A stretch of 6,278 nt of DNA from Chitinophagaceae bacterium (GCA_003151295.1 PLXD01000601.1:1-6278); one strand, 5' to 3'; counted from the first letter of the stretch, positions 1 to 6,278 are shown. Translations and numbers: made by a program. Notes: generated by a model from the sequence alone, not told the origin.

Positions 1-194
1 GCGAACATTCCTAATTTAAGATCATCGGCTGCCTCCAGGCCTCTGAGGGCGTTTTCAGGCTGGTGCCGGGCCGAATCGGATAGTTCGGCGACTACAGTCG
101 CTTCGCTTTTTTTATCGGCCAGTTTACATCCTGTCGACAGGAATAGAATAAAGGCTATGAGCAAGCCCGCATCCACATTGTTTCTCTTGATCAT
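1..194 (-). CDS. N-terminus of a lipoprotein, probably PVC-type heme-binding / membrane-bound dehydrogenase family (partial)
   Basis: Reading from the ATG at 194-192, 64 codons are open to the window edge, so only the N-terminus is seen. It begins MIKRNNVDAG, then has a hydrophobic stretch (residues 10-20) and a lipobox, LSTGC, with Cys23 as the predicted lipidated residue. This is a type II signal peptide, so the product should be anchored to a membrane facing the periplasm or the surface. After a charged spacer, the segment ENALRGLEAADDLKLGMFA (about residues 46-64) resembles the start of the putative membrane-bound dehydrogenase / PVC-type heme-binding domain (beta-propeller, often followed by a CxxCH cytochrome domain). 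That match is recalled from family patterns and rests on about 20 residues; the propeller and any heme motif lie outside the window. It is the last visible gene of the minus-strand run, 52 bp after the acyltransferase stop. The lipoprotein call is strong; the family call is moderate. Confidence 0.62.
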   Translation of the reverse strand, partial: MIKRNNVDAGLLIAFILFLSTGCKLADKKSEATVVAELSDSARHQPENALRGLEAADDLKLGMF

Positions 195-246
195 ATTATT
201 CTTATTAAATTATTACACTTTCAGATCTCTTTTATTATATGTTGAA

Positions 247-1401
247 TTATAACTTGAAAAATATCTTCTTACGATACAGGAAAAACATGATCCCGGTTTC
301 CAGCCCGAAGATCACCAGCGAGCCGATGATCTCGGCAAGTACCACGGGAAAGTGGATATAGCCGAACAACGAATTGGTGATTGTAAAAATATATTCGGTG
401 AACCAACGATCCCCTAGGATCTCAAAGAAAAGATAGATAAAAATGGAATTCATCCCAAAGACGATGAATAACAACAGGTGCTTCTGGTGCTTGCGTACAT
501 CGACCCACCAGTAGCAGAGGGCCAGGAATAACAGGGCCCAGCCGCCGGATGCCAGCGTGAAAGAGCTCGTGGCGATCCGCTTGATGATCGGCGTGATGCC
601 GGTCCAGTCAAGGCCAAAGCCCAAAGCCAGCAGCAACAGCCCGCTGCCGACCAGGTATTTCACTTTTTCCTGGTTGCTCTTATCGCTCAGCAGGAGTCTG
701 CCCGCCAGCGCTCCCCAAATAGTATGCGCGCTGGTAGAAACACAGTTGATGGCCACCCATCCGCCGTCATTGACCCGGCCCATGAGGACCATGTCCATAT
801 AGTTCCCAAAATTATGCTGGTCGGTAAAAGGCTGGTCGTATCCGGGAATATGGGTGAACCGGTAGAGGAATTCCGGTATGAGCAGGCAGAGAAAGCTCAC
901 TATGATCTGCCATTTTACCTCCCAACCCATGATCAGGAAGGTCACCAGAGTTGTAAAGGACAATTGGGTCAGCACATCCCATAGCCGGAGCTCCAGGTGA
1001 TCTTTTACGACCGCGTAATCCAGCACGCCCCAGAAAAACAGCCAGAAACACCTTTTCAGCGTTTTCACCAGGGACTGGTTCCAGGTCATCGTCTGTCGCT
1101 GCTTCTTATAAGAGAAAGCCATGGCCGTACCTGCCACAAACATGAACACCGGCTGCACGAGGTCCCACAAATGCAGACCATGCCAGGGGTGGTGCCAGAA
1201 CTCGTGTACTATATGGATAAAAGGCGTACCCATGAGGGGCGGTCCCAAATAGCTGTACAGCCTGGCGCTCTCTAGGGTCAACAGCACCATGGTCAGGCCC
1301 CGCATAAAATCGAGTGATAACAAACGCTGACTGGCCTGGGCCAGTTTTCCGGGTTCTGCCAGCTTTCCGGTTTGGGTTGCAATGGAGGGTGAATTGCTCA
1401 T
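247..1401 (-). CDS. Polytopic membrane acyltransferase, HGSNAT / DUF5009-like
   Basis: This 384-residue integral membrane protein has roughly ten hydrophobic segments (for example about 81-97, 117-131, 145-160, 164-180, 249-265, 283-300, 308-328 and 350-376) and no cleavable signal. The first segment begins SLDFMRGLTMVLL, which fits the S-L-D-x-x-R-G-L-T signature of the heparan-alpha-glucosaminide N-acetyltransferase catalytic fold. It is followed by a His-rich loop (residues 63-77) and GLHLWDLVQPVFMFVAG, which matches the family G-L-x-x-x-D-L-x-x-P pattern. By ungapped comparison with human HGSNAT as I remember it, His70 (possibly His71) falls at the catalytic histidine. Family members move acetyl groups across a membrane onto sugar amino groups; the substrate here is unknown. 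Bacterial relatives often sit in glycan-utilisation loci, as here after GH95-GH31-GH32. The start is the ATG at 1401, with no clear Shine-Dalgarno. Residues 12-23 hold an imperfect duplication, GKLAEP/GKLAQA. The superfamily is confident; the activity is not. Confidence 0.82.
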   Translation of the reverse strand: MSNSPSIATQTGKLAEPGKLAQASQRLLSLDFMRGLTMVLLTLESARLYSYLGPPLMGTPFIHIVHEFWHHPWHGLHLWDLVQPVFMFVAGTAMAFSYKKQRQTMTWNQSLVKTLKRCFWLFFWGVLDYAVVKDHLELRLWDVLTQLSFTTLVTFLIMGWEVKWQIIVSFLCLLIPEFLYRFTHIPGYDQPFTDQHNFGNYMDMVLMGRVNDGGWVAINCVSTSAHTIWGALAGRLLLSDKSNQEKVKYLVGSGLLLLALGFGLDWTGITPIIKRIATSSFTLASGGWALLFLALCYWWVDVRKHQKHLLLFIVFGMNSIFIYLFFEILGDRWFTEYIFTITNSLFGYIHFPVVLAEIIGSLVIFGLETGIMFFLYRKKIFFKL

Positions 1402-1427
1402 ACTTTTCTGCTTTATTATTAGTTGGG

Positions 1428-1451
1428 TTTCTTTATATCGATTTCTTTATA
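1428..1451 (-). repeat. Two exact 10-bp direct repeats in the GH32-acyltransferase gap
   Basis: The 52-bp gap between the GH32 stop and the acyltransferase ATG contains TATAAAGAAA twice on the minus strand (1451-1442 and 1437-1428), separated by TCGA, giving a 14-bp period. The first copy starts 2 bp after the GH32 TAG. No Bacteroidota -33/-7 promoter or terminator hairpin is evident here. It could be a regulator or RNA-processing site, or simply low-complexity AT-rich spacer. Confidence 0.4.
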
Positions 1452-1453
1452 GA

Positions 1454-3334
1454 CTATTCCCAGGCAGACTTCAAATCGAAAATCTCCAGGCTTTTCAGCA
1501 ACACGTTCCCCTCATGGGCGATCAGTTTTATCGTCTGATCTTCTTCATCCGGGATATAGGCAAAGGCCATCGGTACGATCCCGTCGTTTACGAAGATCTC
1601 GATGGAAGTCCGGTCCAGCAAGATCTCCCATTTCATAGGGCCCTGGAACGCGGGCAACGGAATATAACGCGCTGACGTATCGTTTTTACGGATGACACAT
1701 AGCATTTTTGTGGTAGTATTATACAGTATGCTGAAGCCGCGCAGCCGGATCCCAAAATCCTTGGCCAATTCTTGCCCGGCGCCCAGGTCAAACTCAGCCT
1801 TTATATGGAATAGCTCCCCATGCAGGGAAAGCGTTGGATCGTCCTCTCCCCTGTTGCTGCCTTTCAGCAGGACGGACTCCCATCGATGAGTACCGGTATG
1901 TAAGAGGCTTATTTCCCTGGCCGGCACGCTGCATAATCGGGGACCCTCCGGCGTCGAGCGCAGGTTCAGCTCACGGGGAAACGACATCTGCTGGTTGAAG
2001 GGCATGCCCGGAAGCTCGGCGCCGCTCATCCATCCGATCTGTATCCGCCTGCCGTCCTCAGCGGGAACCCCGCTATAGGATTGCACCGCATAATAGTTGT
2101 CGCCCCAATCTCCTCTCTGCGGCGCTTGTTCCGTTTTGAAGACCTTACCGTCAAAGCTCCCGACCAGGTAATGGTCATTGGCGCCTGTCAGGATCCACTT
2201 CTTATTGGTAGGGTCCCCGTCTAAAGCGATCTCGAAAAAATCAGGGCATTCCCCCGAGCCTTCCATCTGGATCCTTTGCAACTCGGTCCAGCTCTTGAGA
2301 TCGGAAGAAGCAAACAGCGCATAGGTATTTCCATCGAGATAGAGCGCCACGATCCATTGATGTGTCGGCTCATGCCATACCAGCTTGGGATCCCGGTTGC
2401 CATCTTTTATTTGCGGCAGCACGGGGTTCTTTTCATATTTTGTCCAGTGGTGCCCCTTGTCCAGGCTATAGGCCAGGCACTGACCGAAAGGCCGGGAGGC
2501 AGACCAGTCGGAGGTATTCCCCGCAATCGTATACATGGCTACCAGGGGACTCTCTTCACCATTTTTAAAACCGGCGGTATTCTCCTTGTCGACAACCGCC
2601 GAACCGGAGAAGATGGTTCCCATTTTATCCGGGTGGATGGCGTCATCCATCTCCTTCCAATGCACGAGGTCAGTGCTGACGGCGTGTCCCCAGGTCATAT
2701 TCCCCCAACCGGTCCCAAAAGGATTGTGCTGGTAGAACATATTCCACTCGCCTTTATAGAATACCAGGCCATTGGGATCGTTCAGCCAGCCCCGGCGGGA
2801 AGAGAAATGAAACTGCGGCCGCTCCTTCTCCTTATAAAACAGGTCGGCACCATCCCTGGCGTTCGACTGGAAAACGGCTGCAAACGGCTGCGTTGCCGCA
2901 GCCGCTGATACCGGCGGCGTCGACGGTGCCAACGCAGTTGACGGTGCCAACGCAGTTGACGGTGCCAACGCAGTTGACGGTGCCAACGCAGTTGACACCA
3001 TTTCAGTCCCTGCTTCCTTCGAACCTGCAGCCTTCTGATTCCATCCGACGACCAGGGTCTTCCCCATCCACTCGCTCACGTCCGTATATACCCAGAAATC
3101 GGGGTCTGACTCCCCCAATTCAATCTCTATTTCCCTGACCTTCACACCATTTACGGACAGGCTCAAACGCTTTTTGGGGGCTCCGTTCTTAACAGGAAAA
3201 TGCAGATAGCGACTCTCCAGGGTTATCCTCCTGGCAGACGGGTCTGCCGGCTTTTTTTGCGCCGTCACAGAGCCAGCCAGGAATAGCAGGGTCCCGAAGA
3301 GTATACATAACTTTTGAATGGTTCGTTTCATCAT
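1454..3334 (-). CDS. Secreted GH32 beta-fructosidase (levanase / exo-inulinase / invertase type)
   Basis: This 626-residue exo-acting fructan or sucrose hydrolase has a Sec signal peptide (residues 1-26, cleavage after VTA, next residue Gln) and no lipobox, so it should be periplasmic or secreted. Residues about 35-100 form an N-terminal beta accessory domain of the DUF4980 type seen in Bacteroidota GH32 proteins (LHFPVKNGAPKKRL, then DPDFWVYTDVSEW). A repeat-expanded Ala/Pro/Ser/Thr linker spans about 114-148. The five-bladed propeller starts near 170 and carries all three catalytic motifs: WLNDPNG with nucleophile Asp186, RDPK with transition-state Asp315, and ECPDFF with acid/base Glu362. 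FSGS (242-245) is also present. A C-terminal beta-sandwich follows from about 475 and includes DRTSIEIFVNDG. The start is a double ATG (3334 and 3331), 10 bp after the GH31 stop, behind an A-tract without a Shine-Dalgarno, so translation is probably coupled to the upstream gene. The stop is TAG. Levan, inulin and sucrose preference cannot be separated from sequence alone. Confidence 0.95.
   Translation of the reverse strand: MMKRTIQKLCILFGTLLFLAGSVTAQKKPADPSARRITLESRYLHFPVKNGAPKKRLSLSVNGVKVREIEIELGESDPDFWVYTDVSEWMGKTLVVGWNQKAAGSKEAGTEMVSTALAPSTALAPSTALAPSTALAPSTPPVSAAAATQPFAAVFQSNARDGADLFYKEKERPQFHFSSRRGWLNDPNGLVFYKGEWNMFYQHNPFGTGWGNMTWGHAVSTDLVHWKEMDDAIHPDKMGTIFSGSAVVDKENTAGFKNGEESPLVAMYTIAGNTSDWSASRPFGQCLAYSLDKGHHWTKYEKNPVLPQIKDGNRDPKLVWHEPTHQWIVALYLDGNTYALFASSDLKSWTELQRIQMEGSGECPDFFEIALDGDPTNKKWILTGANDHYLVGSFDGKVFKTEQAPQRGDWGDNYYAVQSYSGVPAEDGRRIQIGWMSGAELPGMPFNQQMSFPRELNLRSTPEGPRLCSVPAREISLLHTGTHRWESVLLKGSNRGEDDPTLSLHGELFHIKAEFDLGAGQELAKDFGIRLRGFSILYNTTTKMLCVIRKNDTSARYIPLPAFQGPMKWEILLDRTSIEIFVNDGIVPMAFAYIPDEEDQTIKLIAHEGNVLLKSLEIFDLKSAWE
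2922..2996 (-). repeat. 18-bp in-frame tandem repeat (4 perfect copies) coding the GH32 linker
   Basis: The plus-strand unit GACGGTGCCAACGCAGTT occurs four times without any mismatch (2922-2939, 2940-2957, 2958-2975, 2976-2993), followed by a partial GAC. On the coding strand it encodes STALAP four times (residues 114-137 of the GH32 protein) and continues as STPPVSAAAA. The unit is a multiple of three, so copy-number change by replication slippage would lengthen or shorten the linker without breaking the frame. The identity at every third codon position points to recent expansion rather than old selection for a Pro/Ala linker. Confidence 0.95.
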
Positions 3335-3344
3335 TTTTTTTTAT

Positions 3345-5507
3345 TTATTGTTCACCCATATACCTCCAACTGACCGCACCATACTGTCCCAACCCCTTTT
3401 GCCCCTTGGGCAGGCTGACGATGCCTTTCCATTTTCCGTGCTTGTCTTTTAGTACCTGGAACGGATACCAGTTGAATGCTCCTTTTTCATAGTCAAAGGT
3501 CTCGCCATCGTCGTCATAGAGCGCAAAGCTACCGGGAGCCTCCCCGTAATGCCTGATCTCCAGCGGAAGCACCTCGTTTTTCCCGGGCGCATGCAATACG
3601 GACGGGATCATCGGGATGAGGGCGCCGTCTCTCACGTAGAGCGGGATCCGGTCGAGGCCCGGTTCTATCTCGATCACTTCCCCATTGCCTGCATATTTGC
3701 CCGAATAGAAATCATACCATTTCCCCCGGGGCAGGACCACCTTTCTTTTTTTATCTCCCTTAAACATAGGAGCTACCAGGAGATTATCGCCCAGCATGAA
3801 CTGATCTTTAATATCCTCCTTTACGGCCATCGCATAGGGATTGTTCGTGGAATTGAGGGCGCCTGCGCTTATAGAGGGATCGAAAGAGAATCCTTCGACG
3901 AGGTTCATCGCACGGACAGGAGGCTTGCCTTCGAAATAATATTGCGCGAAAGTAGTGTACAGGTAAGGAAATAATTGCATGCGCAACATCGCAACTTCAT
4001 TCACCTGCCCTGCTACTTCCGGATAGCTCCAGGGCTTGGTGCCATCCGCCCATGCATTGATCATGGCCATCGGAGAGAAACAGACCGACTGCACGCGGCG
4101 CAGCCATTCCTCGGCCGTTTCCGAAGCCCTGACCTCCGGCGTCCATAGTACGCCGATAAAACTACTATTGCACAAGGCCGTTATAAAGTCGCGGTGATCA
4201 TAATAATCGTCATAGATCACATAGGGCAGGGATACGCCTCCCGCATTCGATGCCCGGGCCAGTCCATAGGTCCGGGTATTCTTTTCCCGGAACCAGCTAT
4301 TGGTGATCTTTTGCAGTTCCAGGCCAAAGACCTGCCGCATCTGCTCTCCGCTGATACCCGAAGGGAAGGTCGCGATGTCCGGCCACAGCCAGTTGTCATA
4401 GCCATCGATCTCATCGATCTTATACCCCGATATGCCGAGTTCGATATGCTGCTTTTCAAAGAGGTCCCGGTACAGGTTCGCTGCGGCAGGAAGATTGACA
4501 TCCGGTACCAGGCCATTCCAGACCGTATGACTGCCCGATAACGGCTTCATCCGCTCATAGAGAGCAGAAGAAGGGGAAAGATAAGGATTCAGCCATAGGT
4601 TCAGCCGGATGCCTTTGTTCAGCATTTCCCGGGTGAAGGCTGCCGGATCGGGGAACCTCGTGTGATCCCATTCGAAGGTGCAGGGATAGGATTTGCTTTG
4701 CCAGCCCGGTTCCAGGCCTATGAAGTCCAGGGGAAATTTATTTTTTGCAAATGCCTCCACCTCTTTCCGCACATCGTCCGCGGTGGATAGGGTAGGCACC
4801 CGTTGTGTAAAACCCAATCCCCATTTAGGAGGCAGCACCCCTCCCCCGCTGAACAGGTTGAAACGCTGCACCACTTCCATGGAATTGCTCCCTGCAAAAA
4901 CATATACTTCCGTTCCATTCCCTGGCACCAGGATCTCCACCGCGTCGGAATAAGGTTGGGCCTCCCATCCGGACTCGGTATTCCGATCGTATACCCGGGG
5001 TGGATTGGGACAGTCCTTCCGGACTCCGGTTCCAGCATAGACGGTAATATATTGTGCGCTGTTGATTAGTACTCCTTAGCCCTTATCCGATACATAAAAA
5101 GGGACCGGCGCATGCGTCCGTCCATTGTCCGTGCCTCCATAATGATCTACATGAAGCGTGAATATATGGCCACGTTGCTGCACGTTCTTAAAGTTCAGTC
5201 CCAATCCGAATAACTGCTCTTCTTTTTGCAGGGGAAAACGCAGGTAGATCTTCCCGGCCTGCTTCTCGGCATAACATTGTGCGACCGGCAGGGGGAATGA
5301 ACGATCTCCCAGTTTTTGCAGGGCTTCGGTGCGTGGCCGGGCCCCTCCTGCCTTCAGCAGATCGATCGATTGCGGTTCGCCGATGCTCACTTTCCATACC
5401 CCGGCCGCCACCTGCTGCCACTGCAGGCTGACAGGCTGCGCCTGCAAGCTCTTTCCAATGACCAACACCACCACGAAAAGGAAATTCATTTTCTTCTTAT
5501 ATGACAT
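3345..5507 (-). pseudogene. GH31 exo-alpha-glycosidase, Gal31-like (putative alpha-galactosidase), interrupted by one in-frame stop
   Basis: Reading from the ATG at 5507 gives 720 codons in one frame with a single internal TAA at codon 144 (5078-5076). Codons 1-143 hold a Sec signal peptide (cleavage after LQA, about residue 23; Met7 is an alternative start) and the N-terminal GH31 beta-sandwich. The frame resumes directly as GVLINSAQYITVYAG, where relatives read K-G-Y-G-V, so a Tyr codon probably became TAA. The (beta/alpha)8 barrel follows (PPKWGLGF at about 227; LEPGWQSK at about 265), then the nucleophile region GYKIDEIDG with probable nucleophile Asp365. YDDYYDHRDF at about 432-441 holds the probable acid/base Asp433 or Asp434, and LWTPEV and WADGTKPWSYPEV come next. 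C-terminal beta domains include LYDDDGETFDYEKG (about 663-676). Classical GH31 glucosidase signatures are absent; with GH95 next door this suggests the Gal31 alpha-galactosidase type. The GH31 family is certain, the specificity is inferred, and the pseudogene status depends on the one base being real. Confidence 0.88.
5076..5078 (-). other. In-frame TAA (codon 144) interrupting the GH31 gene
   Basis: The minus strand reads GTA TCG GAT AAG GGC TAA GGA GTA here, V-S-D-K-G-stop-G-V, where the family has an aromatic residue, usually Tyr. A single substitution at base 5076 (TAC or TAT to TAA) explains it, and no frameshift is needed because both sides are in the same frame. TAA also ends the GH95, GH31 and acyltransferase genes, so a reassigned code is unlikely. 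Confidence 0.93.
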
Positions 5508-5532
5508 GATCCCCGGATTTTAATAAACAAAA

Positions 5533-5559
5533 GGATGCATGCAACGAAATGGATGCAAC
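5533..5559 (-). repeat. Short direct repeats in the GH95-GH31 gap
   Basis: The 63-bp gap (5508-5570) contains GGATGCA at 5533-5539 and 5551-5557, and ATGCAAC at 5539-5545 and 5553-5559 (plus-strand reading). The first copy overlaps the palindrome TGCATGCA (5536-5543). They lie 30-50 bp upstream of the GH31 ATG, so an operator or mRNA element is possible but unproven. No convincing TAnnTTTG promoter motif is seen, and the short gap favours readthrough from GH95. Confidence 0.35.
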
Positions 5560-5570
5560 CAATAAATTAC

Positions 5571-6278
5571 TTAATATACAAAAGACAACTGCTCTTCTTC
5601 CCCTTGATGGAGATTTAAAACTAGATTATCTACCGGCTTTTGCCGGTTTATTTTTCCGTTCCCCTTTTTACCGGCGTTCAATGCCCTGAGACCGTCTGGC
5701 ATTTTTATAATGAACAGTCCGTTGGTCTTTGCCCGGATCGAGCAGGACAGGGGTTTGCCATCCTTCCATACCGCATCGATCTCTGCGCCGCCGCGCACAC
5801 AGAGACCGCGGAAACTGCCATTGCTCCAGGCATCGGGAAGAGCGGGCAATAACTGTATAAAGCCCTGGTGACTTTGAAGCAGCATCTCCACTATGCCTGC
5901 ACAGCCGCCGAAATTACCATCGATCTGGTAGGGAGGATGGCCGCAGAAGAGGTTGGGGTAGGTACCTCCTCCGTCCACCATATTATAGCCTTTTTCGAAA
6001 GTCGGTTTCAGCAGATTCCGCAGCAGAACGAAGGCGCGATTGCCATCCTGCAAACGGGCCCAGCTATTGACCTTCCAGGCCAATGACCAGCCCGTTCCCT
6101 GGTCGCCTCTGCCTTCAAGCAAGGCCCGGACCGCTGCTGCCAGCACCGGCGTTCCGGAAACGGTGATCTCGTCGCCCGGGAATAAACCCCAGGTGGGCGA
6201 TATATGCCGGTGGTGGGGCTCCGTCTCTTTATAATTCTCCAGCCATTCCATCAGTCTCCCATCAGGTGCGACCTGGTT
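5571..6278 (-). CDS. GH95 alpha-L-fucosidase / alpha-L-galactosidase, C-terminal part (partial)
   Basis: The frame is open from the window edge (beginning NQVAPDGRLMEWLENY) to a TAA at 5573-5571, giving 235 C-terminal residues of a family that is usually about 750-850 long. GH95 landmarks are clear: EPHHRHISPTWGLFPG (about residues 20-35), TGWSLAWKVNSWARLQDGNRAF (about 62-83), CGHPPYQIDGNFGGCAG (about 112-128), then LLPALPDAW and the C-terminal beta domain with GLCVRGGAEIDAVWKDGK. The Asp of QIDGNFG (visible residue 120) corresponds, as I recall, to the base-activating Asp of the inverting GH95 mechanism. The Asn pair and the acid Glu lie upstream of the window. GH95 enzymes release terminal alpha-1,2-L-fucose, and some prefer alpha-L-galactose; the visible part cannot decide between these. 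The internal Met at 6251 is not the start, because conserved residues precede it. It lies 63 bp upstream of the GH31 gene, and an export signal would be in the missing N-terminus. Confidence 0.94.
   Translation of the reverse strand, partial: NQVAPDGRLMEWLENYKETEPHHRHISPTWGLFPGDEITVSGTPVLAAAVRALLEGRGDQGTGWSLAWKVNSWARLQDGNRAFVLLRNLLKPTFEKGYNMVDGGGTYPNLFCGHPPYQIDGNFGGCAGIVEMLLQSHQGFIQLLPALPDAWSNGSFRGLCVRGGAEIDAVWKDGKPLSCSIRAKTNGLFIIKMPDGLRALNAGKKGNGKINRQKPVDNLVLNLHQGEEEQLSFVY

Noticed and set aside
195..246. Promoter or terminator between the acyltransferase and lipoprotein genes
   Set aside because: The 52-bp AT-rich gap shows no stable hairpin and no convincing Bacteroidota promoter pair.
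2276..2908. Plus-strand open frame of 210 codons
   Set aside because: It lies antisense to the GH32 catalytic domain, shows no recognisable family or domain, and is explained by the codon composition of the real gene.
2922..2996. CRISPR-like array
   Set aside because: The 18-bp units are directly adjacent with no spacers, and they encode an in-frame linker.
3245..3334. Lipoprotein signal on the GH32 protein (Cys10)
   Set aside because: Cys10 lies before or inside the start of the hydrophobic core without a lipobox; a normal signal peptidase I site (VTA then Gln) follows at residues 23-26.
3549..4541. Plus-strand open frames of 141 and 115 codons
   Set aside because: Both are antisense to the GH31 barrel and C-terminal region and have no recognisable motif.
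3345..4940. A separate gene starting at the GTG at 4940
   Set aside because: The frame is continuous with the upstream GH31 segment apart from one TAA. The GTG has no visible ribosome binding site, and the product would lack the signal peptide and N-terminal domain, so it is the downstream part of the broken GH31 gene.
5040..5090. Frameshift as the cause of the GH31 interruption
   Set aside because: Translation on both sides of the TAA is in the same frame (138 bases, 46 codons, from the TAA to the GTG at 4940) with family-like residues, so a substitution explains it without any indel.
5076..5507. A small independent 143-residue secreted protein
   Set aside because: Its sequence is the signal peptide and N-terminal beta-sandwich of GH31, and the family sequence continues in the same frame straight after the stop.

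Overview
The window looks like a piece of a carbohydrate-utilisation locus from a Bacteroidota bacterium, probably an environmental lineage such as Chitinophagaceae or Sphingobacteriaceae. The evidence is the protein families present (GH95, a Gal31-like GH31, GH32 with an N-terminal accessory domain, an HGSNAT/DUF5009-type membrane acyltransferase), AT-rich gaps between moderately GC-rich genes, and A-rich leaders without clear Shine-Dalgarno sequences. The genus assignment is inference.

All five genes lie on the minus strand, so transcription runs from high to low coordinates. In that order they are: (1) 6278-5571, the C-terminal 235 codons of a GH95 alpha-L-fucosidase-type enzyme; (2) 5507-3345, a secreted GH31 enzyme of the divergent type that includes bacterial alpha-galactosidases, interrupted by one in-frame TAA at codon 144; (3) 3334-1454, a secreted GH32 beta-fructosidase with an 18-bp tandem repeat expanding its interdomain linker; (4) 1401-247, a polytopic membrane acyltransferase related to heparan-alpha-glucosaminide N-acetyltransferase; (5) 194-1, the start of a lipoprotein whose first mature residues resemble the N-terminus of the PVC-type heme-binding / membrane-bound dehydrogenase family. 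The gaps are 63, 10, 52 and 52 bp, which fits one operon. No gap exceeds 300 bp. I see no tRNA, rRNA, CRISPR, mobile element, transporter or regulator.

The three hydrolases are, or should be, exported exo-glycosidases that would trim alpha-L-fucosyl (or alpha-L-galactosyl), alpha-galactosyl and beta-fructosyl ends. GH95 beside a Gal31-like GH31 matches the context described for Pedobacter Gal31 alpha-galactosidases, so the two may act on the same fucosylated and galactosylated glycan. The GH32 enzyme adds fructan or sucrose-type substrates, or raffinose-family sugars together with an alpha-galactosidase. The main anomaly is the nonsense codon in the GH31 gene: reading continues in the same frame for 576 more codons with family motifs intact, so it is either a very recent null mutation, a sequencing error, or, least likely, recoding.
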